This document shows, piece after piece, positions 1-9,514 of a DNA stretch of 64,000 nt (its first letter is position 1; each line of letters starts with the position of its first letter). Origin of the DNA: Spirochaetales bacterium. Lineage in GTDB: Bacteria; Spirochaetota; Spirochaetia; DSM-2461. The stretch is from positions 1 through 64,000 of the forward strand of contig JAFGYD010000215.1 in NCBI GenBank assembly GCA_016936295.1, written 5' to 3'. The notes beneath the pieces are model-generated. The model saw nothing but the letters and a program-made list of their open reading frames with translations. It searched no databases and was not told the DNA's origin. The translations under genes and the position numbers were made by a program.

Positions 1-894
1 CTTCCATTGGAAAATAGAAGTTCTTTAGGCTATGATTTGAAAAAAGGGAATTGGATAGAAACTGTAGAACTTGTCTCTCCTATGGGGGCCGATATTTCAG
101 TTTTTATGAAGAGGGTAAAAGCTCTTGAAGAAGCAGGTATAAAGTATATTAATATTCCAGATGGCCCAAGAGCATCTTCAAGAATGTCAGCTTTTGCTAC
201 AGCTTTACACATTAAACAACAGACAAAAGTTGAGCCAATCCTTCATGTTTGTGGTAGAGATAAAAATCTAATAGCAATGCAGGCTGATTTTTTAGGTGCT
301 GAATCTTTTGGTTTAAGGGATATGTTACTTGTTACGGGCGATCCACCTAAAGTTGGAAAATATCCCCATGTAACAGGGGTATTTGACGTAGACTCTGTTG
401 GAATGCTGCAAATGACAAAACGATTGAATGGATGTGTTGATATTGGAGGAGAAAAACTTTCAAGTGGGACATCTATGGTAAGTGGGGCAGGAATAAATCC
501 TGTAGCTCCATTTATAGATAGAGAGATTGAGCGGGCATTTCAAAAAGCAGAAGCTGGAGCAGAATACTTTATATCGCAACCTGTATATGATATAGAACTT
601 CTATCTAATTTTATTGATAAAATAAAACAGACTAATGTGCCTGTAATTATAGGTGTATGGCCATTAGCATCTTATAGAAATGCTCTATTTTTACAAAATG
701 AGGTGCCTGGAGTAGAAATTCCAAAATATATCCTGGATAGGATGGAAAAACATACCGACAAAGAACAGGCTAGAATTGATGGTGTTGAGATAGCAAAAGA
801 GATTATTTCTACCCTAAAAGACAAGATTGCAGGGGTTCAGGTAAGCCCTCCATTTGGTAATATTTTAACAGCGATAGAAGTATTACAGAAATAG
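1..894 (+). CDS. Methylenetetrahydrofolate reductase domain, probably the C-terminal part of a bifunctional homocysteine S-methyltransferase/MTHFR; truncated at window start
   Basis: Frame is open to base 1; the listed start is TTG at 7. Protein contains VELVSPMGAD, HVCGRDKN, LLVTGDPPK and SQPVYD, as in MetF-type reductases. Confidence 0.8.
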   Translation, partial: LPLENRSSLGYDLKKGNWIETVELVSPMGADISVFMKRVKALEEAGIKYINIPDGPRASSRMSAFATALHIKQQTKVEPILHVCGRDKNLIAMQADFLGAESFGLRDMLLVTGDPPKVGKYPHVTGVFDVDSVGMLQMTKRLNGCVDIGGEKLSSGTSMVSGAGINPVAPFIDREIERAFQKAEAGAEYFISQPVYDIELLSNFIDKIKQTNVPVIIGVWPLASYRNALFLQNEVPGVEIPKYILDRMEKHTDKEQARIDGVEIAKEIISTLKDKIAGVQVSPPFGNILTAIEVLQK

Positions 895-900
895 ATTAAA

Positions 901-936
901 AGTTACATTGTGTAAAAGCAATGTAACTATTTTTTA
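901..936 (+). terminator. Rho-independent terminator
   Basis: AGTTACATTG-TGTAAAAG-CAATGTAACT (10-bp perfect stem) followed by ATTTTTTAT. Confidence 0.9.
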
Positions 937-974
937 TACTATTAAAAAATGTAAAAAAAAATTATTATATAATT

Positions 975-1991
975 GTGAAATCACTATTTCTTTTTATTTT
1001 AAATTTAACTGTCTATTCTCTATTTAGCCAAGAAATAATAAAAATTAATAGTTACGATTTTGATAAACAGATGAATTTTTATAATGTTCCAGGCATATCC
1101 ATATCTATAATAAATAATGATAACCCACAGTTTTATAATTGGGGAAAAGGCATTTCCCAAGATACTCTTTTTAATGTTGGAACAGTAGGACATTTAGTTG
1201 TAGGGTTGGCAATTGGACAATTAGTTGATATGGGTTTAGTTGACTTGGATAGAGATGTTAATGATTACCTTGAATCTTGGAAAATTAGAGAAAGTTTAAC
1301 AACAGAAAATAGAAAAGTAACCCTAAGATTGTTACTATCCCATATGGCAGGAATTTCTGAGTCGCAACCGAAAGGATTTGATGTCGCTCCTGAAACAGAG
1401 ATACAACCCCCGTATATAAGGTTCTATCCCGGTTTAAAAAGAAGATTTTCATGGTCTGGATATTATATAGTCCAAAAAGTTATTGAACAGGTAACTAATA
1501 AAGATTTTAATACATATATTAATGAATCCGTATTTGCTCCACTAGGAATGAAAGACAGCACTTTCAAGCATGATTTTTCTTCTAAAAATATTGCTATTGG
1601 ACATGATCTTTTTGGTAAAGAGGTTGGATTTAAATATTATTCCGAAATAGCTAGCCTGGGTTTTTGGACGACAACCAAAGATTTATCTACTTTAGTTATA
1701 GAGATAAATAAAATAATTAATTCTGACTATACCGGTATCTTTAGTAGAGATAGTCTTTTAAAAATGCTCACTTATCAGAAGGGTGGTTGGGGACTTGGTC
1801 CATCATTGAAGTTTGATAATAGGGAGCAAGTTTTTAGACAAACAGGATTTACTTACGGTTTTGTTAGTAATTTAATTGTAAGGCCATATAGTGAAGAATC
1901 AATTATCATTTTGGCAAATGGCGAGAATGCTTGGAAGGTAATACTAGAATTAATACATACAATAGATGATTATAAAAAATGGGGGCTTTAA
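975..1991 (+). CDS. Beta-lactamase/serine-hydrolase-fold protein, catalytic motifs apparently degenerate
   Basis: GTG start, signal-like N-terminus, family landmarks (LFNVGTVGHL...LVDMGLVDLDRDVNDYL, LLLSHMAGI, VFAPLGMKDSTF). Confidence 0.75.
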   Translation: MKSLFLFILNLTVYSLFSQEIIKINSYDFDKQMNFYNVPGISISIINNDNPQFYNWGKGISQDTLFNVGTVGHLVVGLAIGQLVDMGLVDLDRDVNDYLESWKIRESLTTENRKVTLRLLLSHMAGISESQPKGFDVAPETEIQPPYIRFYPGLKRRFSWSGYYIVQKVIEQVTNKDFNTYINESVFAPLGMKDSTFKHDFSSKNIAIGHDLFGKEVGFKYYSEIASLGFWTTTKDLSTLVIEINKIINSDYTGIFSRDSLLKMLTYQKGGWGLGPSLKFDNREQVFRQTGFTYGFVSNLIVRPYSEESIIILANGENAWKVILELIHTIDDYKKWGL

Positions 1992-2548
1992 TGGATGTTG
2001 TACACTGGTCATTAGAAGGAAGAGATGCAAAAGGACAGTTATGGATAATAATCCTTGATACATATCCATTTATTATTGGTCGGGGTGATAATTCAAATCT
2101 TCTTCTTGCAAAACCAGGCGTTAGTAGACAACATGCTCTTATAGAGACTATTAAGAGTGAACTCTTTATTTCTGACCTTAATAGTACAAATGGAACTCTT
2201 TTAAATGATAGGGTTTTGAAAGAAAAAAAAAGATTTTTAGAGGGTGATAAGATCTCTATTTGTGAATACTCTTTTAAGCTTTCAAGGGTAAAAGATGATA
2301 TAGGAAGTGAAAAAACAATAATTACGAGTTCAAGTAATAGTGCCGATGAATTTGTACAAAAATATAACTTAACAGCCAGAGAATCAGAACTTTTATCCTA
2401 TTTAATTAAAGGGATATCTACAAAAGAAATTGCAGATTCAATGTTTATTTCTGCTGGAACAGCAAAAAATCATGTATTAAATCTTTTGAAAAAAACAGGA
2501 ACTCACTCTAGACTTGAATTGATAACTCTTTATAAGGAGTTAATATGA
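1991..2548 (+). CDS. FHA domain - LuxR-type HTH regulator
   Basis: FHA signature IIGRGDNSNLLL..VSRQHALI..DLNSTNGT; C-terminal LTARESELLSYLIKGISTKEIADSMFIS..TAKNHV. The ATG at 1991 overlaps the previous stop (TAATG); the ORF track start at 1979 is an alternative. Confidence 0.85.
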   Translation: MDVVHWSLEGRDAKGQLWIIILDTYPFIIGRGDNSNLLLAKPGVSRQHALIETIKSELFISDLNSTNGTLLNDRVLKEKKRFLEGDKISICEYSFKLSRVKDDIGSEKTIITSSSNSADEFVQKYNLTARESELLSYLIKGISTKEIADSMFISAGTAKNHVLNLLKKTGTHSRLELITLYKELI

Positions 2549-3789
2549 TAATTTTACATATTAATAAATTTAGTCCCGATCCAATTTTTGAAAATAGTTT
2601 AAAAGCTTTGGGGAACATTACATTTGTTCATTTATCCTCAATGGAGAAGGCTATTAAATTTTTAAACTCGAATATCGTCTGTGTATTAATTGTTGGAGAG
2701 TTTTTAACCGATGAGTTAGGAATAAAATTAATAGAAAAGATTAATAATTCGGAATTTTTCAAAATACCAATAATTTACATAGTAGAAGATAGTAGCAATA
2801 ATTTACTTGAACACTACTCTACAATGGGTATTAAGGACTGTCTTTTAAGGTCAGATTTAACTTTTACAAGAATTAATACCATTATTGACTCTTTAATAAA
2901 ACAGAAACAGTTGGACGTAGGCATGAGTTCCCTCTCTGTAGCTATTGTTGATGACAGTGAATTATCCCTTAAAGTTGTGCATAATATTCTTAAAGATGAA
3001 AATTTTACAAGTGTAACACTGTTTAGTAATCCAGTAGAACTGTTGAAAAACTATGCGTATTATGATCTTTTTTTTGTGGATATTGTAATGCCTTCTATTT
3101 CTGGAGACAAATTAGTTGGAATGATTAGAAAGATGTCGCCAAATAGTATTGTTATAGCTATGTCAACAGTTGATAATGTCAAAACAATTTCTCATGTTTT
3201 AAACGCAGGAGCAGATGATTATGTTGTTAAACCAATAAATAAGGTAGAATTATTAGCAAGAATACGAACGAACTATCGTTCCTTTATGCTTTTAAAAGAA
3301 CTTGAAAGGGTGGCAAGTACAGATAGTTTAACAGGTGCCTTAAACCATGGAAATATATTTAAAACCGTTAGAGAAGAGTTGAAAAAAGCTAAAAGTAATA
3401 ATAGTATAATCTCAATGGCACTACTTGATTTAGATCATTTTAAGGATATTAACGATACTTTTGGGCACTTAGTTGGCGATGATGTTCTTGTTGTATTTTC
3501 TCAGCATGTACAGAGAAATTTAGATAATCGATATTTTTTTGGTAGGTATGGAGGTGAAGAATTTCTTATCTTAATGCCGGACACTACTCTAAAAAATGCA
3601 TTTAGTTTCTCAGATAAACTAAGAGAGGATTTCTCCAGACTAAAAATTAATGGAATTTCAAGTCCAGTTACATTTAGTGGTGGTATTGTTCAATGGGATG
3701 GACAGGAAGATTTTAGCACCTTCTTAAAGCGATCAGATGATTTATTGTATGAATCAAAGGATATGGGACGAAATAAAATCTCATTTTAA
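2545..3789 (+). CDS. Response regulator with two receiver-like domains and a GGDEF (diguanylate cyclase) domain
   Basis: Second receiver intact (AIVDDSE..FFVDIVMPSISG..VVKP); GGEEF in RYGGEEFLILMPD. ATGA overlap with upstream gene. Confidence 0.9.
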   Translation: MIILHINKFSPDPIFENSLKALGNITFVHLSSMEKAIKFLNSNIVCVLIVGEFLTDELGIKLIEKINNSEFFKIPIIYIVEDSSNNLLEHYSTMGIKDCLLRSDLTFTRINTIIDSLIKQKQLDVGMSSLSVAIVDDSELSLKVVHNILKDENFTSVTLFSNPVELLKNYAYYDLFFVDIVMPSISGDKLVGMIRKMSPNSIVIAMSTVDNVKTISHVLNAGADDYVVKPINKVELLARIRTNYRSFMLLKELERVASTDSLTGALNHGNIFKTVREELKKAKSNNSIISMALLDLDHFKDINDTFGHLVGDDVLVVFSQHVQRNLDNRYFFGRYGGEEFLILMPDTTLKNAFSFSDKLREDFSRLKINGISSPVTFSGGIVQWDGQEDFSTFLKRSDDLLYESKDMGRNKISF

Positions 3790-3799
3790 ATATTAAAAT

Positions 3800-3828
3800 T
3801 TGACAAAGCATTTAATATATACTAATCT
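3800..3828 (+). promoter_or_regulatory. Predicted sigma70 promoter of the tetR-ABC operon
   Basis: TTGACA (3800-3805), 17-nt spacer, TAATCT (3823-3828). Confidence 0.6.
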
Positions 3829-3832
3829 TATT

Positions 3833-3857
3833 CAATAGACCGACCGTCGGTCTGTTG
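3833..3857. promoter_or_regulatory. TetR-family operator-like palindrome
   Basis: CAAtAGACCGAC-C-GTCGGTCTgTTG: perfect 8-bp arms, 11/12 paired when extended, between the predicted -10 and the tetR start. Confidence 0.75.
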
Positions 3858-3871
3858 ATTGGAGAGTCAAT

Positions 3872-4549
3872 ATGGAAGAAGATTGCAGTAAAAAGAGTGA
3901 TATTATTAAAATTTCTAGGCAGCTATTTTACACTAAAGGTTACAGTAATACTTCAATTCAAAATATTATAGATATTGCAAATATTGCGAAAGGAACATTC
4001 TATCACTATTTTAAATCTAAAGAAGATCTTCTTAACCAGTTAACCGATATTGATGTTGATGGTTTATATTCTGTCATAGAAAAAATTGAAAAAATGCAAA
4101 TCGATGCAAAATCTAAACTTATAAAAATATTTCAATCCGCAACTAGTTGGAAAAACGATAATATTTCAGCTTTAAAACCACTAATTAAAGTAATTATTTC
4201 TGATTCCAACCTAATTCTTAGAAATAATATTCTACAGCATCAGAATTCAAAGTTAGCCCCCCTCTATGCCCGGATAATCAGTCAGGGAGTAGACGAGGGT
4301 GTTTTTCATGTAAGAGATAAAGAATATACATCCAAATTTCTTATATGTAGTTTTGATTATTACGGAAATCAAGTTTATAAATTTTTTGAACAATCAACAT
4401 ATTCTAAAGTTATAGAGGATGAATTTATTAATTTGTTAAGGAACTTTGAAGATACAATTGAACGTCTTTTGGGAACTCATTCAGGTAGTATAAAAATTGC
4501 AGAAGATGAAATTGTAAGAAATTTATATAGAGGGTTAATGGAGGCCTAA
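3872..4549 (+). CDS. TetR/AcrR family transcriptional regulator
   Basis: N-terminal HTH: IIKISRQLFYTKGYSNTSIQNIIDIANIAKGTFYHYFKSKEDLL. Confidence 0.92.
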   Translation: MEEDCSKKSDIIKISRQLFYTKGYSNTSIQNIIDIANIAKGTFYHYFKSKEDLLNQLTDIDVDGLYSVIEKIEKMQIDAKSKLIKIFQSATSWKNDNISALKPLIKVIISDSNLILRNNILQHQNSKLAPLYARIISQGVDEGVFHVRDKEYTSKFLICSFDYYGNQVYKFFEQSTYSKVIEDEFINLLRNFEDTIERLLGTHSGSIKIAEDEIVRNLYRGLMEA

Positions 4550-4550
4550 A

Positions 4551-5231
4551 ATGATAGAAATTAAAAATTTGACCAAAGATTATCAATCTGGAGCGACAGT
4601 TGTTAAAGCCTTAAGGGGAATAACAGTAGATATAGATTCGGGTGAATTTACAGCAATAGCTGGACCTTCTGGTTCAGGAAAGACAACAATGCTAAATATT
4701 ATTGGCTGTATTGATAGTCTTGATTCTGGCACTGTGAAAATAGGAGATCAAGAGGTTTCAACTATGGCAAAAGTAGAAAAATCTTATTTTAGAAGAGAGA
4801 ATCTAGGGTTTATTTTTCAATCATACAATTTAATTCCTGTTCTTACAGCTTATGAGAATGTAGCTTTTCCATTAAATCTTTTAGGATTATCAGAAAAAGA
4901 GATTAAACCAAGAGTAATGCAAATATTAAAAGAAGTTGGACTGGAAGGTATGGAAAACAGGATTCCTTCCAAACTATCAGGTGGTCAGCAACAACGTGTT
5001 TCAATAGCCAGAGCACTGGTTAAAAACCCAAAATTAGTATTAGCAGATGAACCAACAGCCAATCTTGATTCTAATACAGGAAGAGAGATATTGGATTTAA
5101 TGCTAAAAATGAATGAAAAACACAATACAACCTTTATATTCTCCACCCACGATCAAATGGTAATGGAGTGTGCAAAAAGATTACTATATCTTCATGACGG
5201 AGCAATTATTAGGGATGAAAGGAGGGAATAA
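4551..5231 (+). CDS. ABC transporter ATP-binding protein (LolD/MacB-like)
   Basis: Walker A GPSGSGKTT, signature LSGGQQQR, Walker B LVLADEPT, H-loop. Confidence 0.95.
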   Translation: MIEIKNLTKDYQSGATVVKALRGITVDIDSGEFTAIAGPSGSGKTTMLNIIGCIDSLDSGTVKIGDQEVSTMAKVEKSYFRRENLGFIFQSYNLIPVLTAYENVAFPLNLLGLSEKEIKPRVMQILKEVGLEGMENRIPSKLSGGQQQRVSIARALVKNPKLVLADEPTANLDSNTGREILDLMLKMNEKHNTTFIFSTHDQMVMECAKRLLYLHDGAIIRDERRE

Positions 5232-6493
5232 TGTTTCTTTTGAAATTTTCCTGGAAAAATTTAACCAGACATAAAAGGCGTACTGTAATAACCGCAATTT
5301 CCCTAGCTGTTGGTCTAATGATGTTTATATTAATGGATTCAATGCTAGTTGGTGCTTTTGAAATTTCTAACCGGAACTTAATGGATGCCGAGACAGGACA
5401 TGGAAAGATATTAACAAATTTAGCATTTGAAGATATGAAATTTTCTCCTTTGAGTAATCGAATTGAAAATCCCGATTCTATTATTAAACTTGTAGAGAGT
5501 AATGGAGCAAAGGCTTCAAAGCGTGTTGTGATAAATGGAGAGATTATATACTCAAATGAGTATTTCCCTAAAGAAGGTTCGACTCAAGTTCTTTTTACTG
5601 CAGTGGATTTGGATAGTGACAATAATGTTTTTAACGTTATGCACGAAAAGAATCTTGTCGATGGGCGGTTTATGGAGAATGGATCCGATGAAGTAGTTAT
5701 TGGGTCGTGGTTGGCAGAGGATATTGGAGCTAAGGTTGGTTCTGTTTTTACTCTCTCTCTAAGAACTGCTTCGGAAGGGGATGACCCTGGTTTTTATCAA
5801 ACTATAGATGTAGAGATAGTGGGTATTGTTAATGTTGAGAGCCCAAATGTAAATAGGAGGGTTGTATATTTCCCTTTGGATATGGCTGATTTTTATTTAG
5901 ACTTAAATGGTTCCGTTACTGAAGTTGCAGTTAAGCTACCTCTTAATGAAACAATAGATTCATTTAATAAAAAAATCGAGTCTACTCTACCTGAAGGGTA
6001 TGGTTTTTTTACCTGGAGAGAGATAGGTGCTGATTATTTAGCTTTAACTGAAGCTAAAAGTGGTGGAAGTTCAATCATGATGATGCTTGTAATATTTATA
6101 GCTATAGTAGGAATAACAAACACTATTTTAATGACTATTAACGAAAGACAGAGAGAATTGGGTATGATGAGAGCTCTGGGTATGTCGGATAAATCAATTA
6201 AATTGGCATTTATGATAGAGGCTGCTGGAATAGGCTTGATTGGAGCAATTTCTGGTGTAATTTTAGGTTGTCTAGCTAATATTCCAATGGTAAATATTGG
6301 AATAGATTTTTCATCGTATATGAGACATACAGATATTGGATATAGAATTAGTAATGTAATGTACGGGGTTTGGAATTTTAGTGCAATATTTAAAGCATTT
6401 ATTGGAGGAATTATTATTCCAGTAATAGTAGCCTATTTCCCAACTAGATCTGCAACTAAAAAATCAATCCCTGATTGTATTCATGGAAGGTAG
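5231..6493 (+). CDS. ABC transporter permease, FtsX/LolCE-like (permease A, copy 1)
   Basis: N-terminal TM then large extracytoplasmic domain then C-terminal FtsX-like TMs (NTILMTINERQRELGMMRALGMS). Confidence 0.92.
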   Translation: MFLLKFSWKNLTRHKRRTVITAISLAVGLMMFILMDSMLVGAFEISNRNLMDAETGHGKILTNLAFEDMKFSPLSNRIENPDSIIKLVESNGAKASKRVVINGEIIYSNEYFPKEGSTQVLFTAVDLDSDNNVFNVMHEKNLVDGRFMENGSDEVVIGSWLAEDIGAKVGSVFTLSLRTASEGDDPGFYQTIDVEIVGIVNVESPNVNRRVVYFPLDMADFYLDLNGSVTEVAVKLPLNETIDSFNKKIESTLPEGYGFFTWREIGADYLALTEAKSGGSSIMMMLVIFIAIVGITNTILMTINERQRELGMMRALGMSDKSIKLAFMIEAAGIGLIGAISGVILGCLANIPMVNIGIDFSSYMRHTDIGYRISNVMYGVWNFSAIFKAFIGGIIIPVIVAYFPTRSATKKSIPDCIHGR

Positions 6494-6501
6494 GAGGATA
6501 T

Positions 6502-7734
6502 ATGAAACTAGGTAAAATAGCTTTACGAAACCTGAAACGGAATAAAAAAAGAAGTATCCTATCTCTTGGAGCAACTATGATTGCGACTTATGCTATTGTT
6601 TTTATGTTCTCATTTATTGGAGGTCTAAATGTCGATATGCAAAACGTGGCCAAGAATTATAACTCAGGGGAGATTCTTTTGAGAAATGTAGAGTATGATG
6701 ATGTATCTTTCTCTCTATCCAGGTCTGTTTCCAATTATAATGAAATTATAAACTTACTTAAAAAAGAGTTTCCTCTCTATGAATTTTCTCCTAGATTAAA
6801 GTTCCCATCAACGGTTTTTGATAATAATAATAGTGATAGATCATATATTAGCATTGGAATAGGGGTTAACTTTCAACTTGAAAAAGTATATTTGAATATA
6901 GAAGATAAAATAGTAGAAGGAACACTTCCGCAAAACTCCAGGGAAGTTCTTATGGGTATTGGTTTAGCTAATGAGTTAGGACTTGGTGTTGGAGATAAAT
7001 TTACCCCCATAACAATGACAAAAGGGGGTGCAAGTACTGGAATTACCTTTAAAGTTTCTGGATTAGCTAGATATGAAGATGCTGGTTTTACAAATAAAAC
7101 ATTTTTAGCACCCCTGGATGAGTTGCCAAATATGCTAAAAATGGAGGGAAGTGTTACAGATATTCTAATTAAGAATGTAGGTGATGAAAATCTTGAAGAA
7201 TCAATAACTGAGATAAACTCAGTTTTACAGAAAAATGGATATACAGAGATAATTGCAAATTCATGGAAAGATATTGGTATAGGTTATTCCTGGATGCAAA
7301 TGGCTAGTTTTGCTTACACCATTATTGGAACTGTATTTTTTCTACTAGCAAGTACTGTTATTGCAAATACAATGCTAATGGTTGTTTTTGAGAGAAGAAA
7401 AGAGATAGGAACAATAACTGCATTGGGTATGACAGAGGTGGAAGTAATTAGATTGTTTTTTACAGAAGCTCTCATGTTAGGTTTGATTGGAGCAGCTTTA
7501 GGCGTTATTTTGGGTGTTATTACAATAATTCCACTATCTTTTATTGGTTTAGATTTATCATCTGCAACAGGTGATATAGATATAGGATCATCCTTCTTTA
7601 TCTACCCTAAAATTAAAATTACAACATTAATTTCAATCTTTTTGTACTCTGTGTTTATTGCTTCCTTTGTCTCTTTTTTCCCATCCAAGGGTGCTGCAAA
7701 GGTAGATCCAATAGTTGCATTAAGGTCTGAATAA
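6502..7734 (+). CDS. ABC transporter permease, FtsX/LolCE-like (permease B, copy 1)
   Basis: ATG at 6502 preceded by TAGGAGG; ANTMLMVVFERRKEIGTITALGMTEVEV. ORF track extends to 6475. Confidence 0.92.
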   Translation: MKLGKIALRNLKRNKKRSILSLGATMIATYAIVFMFSFIGGLNVDMQNVAKNYNSGEILLRNVEYDDVSFSLSRSVSNYNEIINLLKKEFPLYEFSPRLKFPSTVFDNNNSDRSYISIGIGVNFQLEKVYLNIEDKIVEGTLPQNSREVLMGIGLANELGLGVGDKFTPITMTKGGASTGITFKVSGLARYEDAGFTNKTFLAPLDELPNMLKMEGSVTDILIKNVGDENLEESITEINSVLQKNGYTEIIANSWKDIGIGYSWMQMASFAYTIIGTVFFLLASTVIANTMLMVVFERRKEIGTITALGMTEVEVIRLFFTEALMLGLIGAALGVILGVITIIPLSFIGLDLSSATGDIDIGSSFFIYPKIKITTLISIFLYSVFIASFVSFFPSKGAAKVDPIVALRSE

Positions 7735-7743
7735 GGAGTTTAT

Positions 7744-8457
7744 ATGAATAAAATATTACTAGTTTTATGTTTAATTATTACAACAGGTTTAATTTCTCAA
7801 GATGCAGAAAGTATTATTAAAAAAGTAGATGCAAATAATACTTTTGAATCGTATAAAGGAAGCGGGAAAGTCATTATTGAGGGCAAATATGGAAAGAGAA
7901 CAAGCGAATATTTAGCCTATGCAAAGGGTACAGATGACTCTCTTATAGAATTTTTATCGGGAGAAGAAGAGGGGCAAAAGATATTTAAAACAGCAGATGA
8001 TTTATATATTAAGTATCCTTATGCCGAAGAGATTCAAAGATTATCCCGTAAAAAAACTTTAGGTGCCGTTTCATACGATGAGATGTCGGGGGAACGGGAT
8101 ACATTAAAAAACTATGATGTAAAACTTTTAAGAGAAGATGAAGTAGATGGAAATCCTGTATATGTAATTGAATTAATTGCAAAAACATCAAAGGTTGCCC
8201 ACTATAAGCAAGAAATCTTTGTGGATAAAAATAGTTATGCAGTTTGGAAAGTTCTATATTATTCAAAGTCTAATAAACTTACAAAAGAGATGTTAACTAT
8301 TGAGATGGAAAAAGTTGGTAATAAAACAGTTGCAGTCCATTCATTAATTACAGATAAGCTAAAAAAGAATAATAGTACAGAAAATATTATTACCGATATT
8401 CAAATTGATATAGATCTAAGTGATTCTTTATTTAGTTTGGATGAGCTGTCATGGTAA
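7744..8457 (+). CDS. LolA-like outer-membrane lipoprotein-sorting/periplasmic protein
   Basis: Signal peptide; arrangement and sequence (YKGSGKVIIEGKYGKRTSEYLAYAKG...VIELIAKTSKVAHYKQEIFVDK) resemble the LolA-like family linked to FtsX-type ABC systems. Confidence 0.7.
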   Translation: MNKILLVLCLIITTGLISQDAESIIKKVDANNTFESYKGSGKVIIEGKYGKRTSEYLAYAKGTDDSLIEFLSGEEEGQKIFKTADDLYIKYPYAEEIQRLSRKKTLGAVSYDEMSGERDTLKNYDVKLLREDEVDGNPVYVIELIAKTSKVAHYKQEIFVDKNSYAVWKVLYYSKSNKLTKEMLTIEMEKVGNKTVAVHSLITDKLKKNNSTENIITDIQIDIDLSDSLFSLDELSW

Positions 8458-9494
8458 AAAGATTATTTTTATTTCTTTGTATAGGATCTATCCCATTATT
8501 TGCTGAAGTTAATTTAGATGCATCAATTTCAGCTATATTAGCAGCAAATAGAGTTGATAATGAGGATTTTACAACTTCAGGCATGGCAAAAGGTAATTTA
8601 AATATTAAATCTGAGGGAGATTCTAATGTAAAGTCCCAACTTACTCTAGATTTTATCTATATGAGAAATGTTGGATCCTTAAGTATAAGTAAGGCATGGA
8701 TAAAATTTAGATTCCCTATCCTAAGGGTTACAATAGGAAAAAATAGAATTACATGGGGCGAAGGTGTAGCATTTAATGCTGGAGATGTTATTTTCGACGA
8801 CTACTCCCTATCTGGTGGAGAGGGGGAAGAGGTTGATTTAACAGCTTCGGAGTTAAAAAGTTTGAATAGAACAATGGGGTTAGTAACATTTCCCCTTGGT
8901 AGATATACATTTACCGAATTAATCTATCTCCCATACGATTTTTTACTCGACGGCGATTTATCAAGTCTTAGTAAAGGTTTAGCACCACAGGAGTTAGAGA
9001 TATATAAACACTCTGGTGGTGGACGTTTTGTTACTCAGGTTGGAGGTGTTAAACTTGAGACCGGTTATATATATAACGGTTTTACAAGTATGCACAAACC
9101 CTATGTAAGTTTTAACGGGAGTTTAGGGTTAGATTACCAGCTGTCTGCATCTGTAAAAATTGATCAGGATAATATAGATGGAGACGATATTGCAGAGAGC
9201 TTAAAGATATCTGGTGGAATAATTTATCTTTTTGATTTAGAAAATGATAAAAGTTTAACATTGCGCCTGGAAACCCAATGGGAAAGAGATAATTTACAGT
9301 TCTACCCTGAAATTGCTTTTGTTCCAACCGAGACAATATCTCTGTTTGGAAGATCAATAATCGAAGTTGATAATGAATCTGCTAAAACAACCGTTGGATT
9401 AAATTGGAAAACTTACCAAGGTTTTGTGATAGGTTCTTATATAACTTACAATAAAGATATAAATGTAAGTGTTATAATTACACATAGTTTTTAA
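8451..9494 (+). CDS. Predicted outer-membrane beta-barrel protein
   Basis: Signal peptide, alternating amphipathic strands (FIYMRNVGSLSISKAWIKFRFPILRVTIGKNRITWGEGVAFN), C-terminus VSVIITHSF ending in an aromatic residue. Confidence 0.65.
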   Translation: MVKRLFLFLCIGSIPLFAEVNLDASISAILAANRVDNEDFTTSGMAKGNLNIKSEGDSNVKSQLTLDFIYMRNVGSLSISKAWIKFRFPILRVTIGKNRITWGEGVAFNAGDVIFDDYSLSGGEGEEVDLTASELKSLNRTMGLVTFPLGRYTFTELIYLPYDFLLDGDLSSLSKGLAPQELEIYKHSGGGRFVTQVGGVKLETGYIYNGFTSMHKPYVSFNGSLGLDYQLSASVKIDQDNIDGDDIAESLKISGGIIYLFDLENDKSLTLRLETQWERDNLQFYPEIAFVPTETISLFGRSIIEVDNESAKTTVGLNWKTYQGFVIGSYITYNKDINVSVIITHSF

Positions 9495-9514
9495 AAATGT
9501 TTATGGGATGATGT

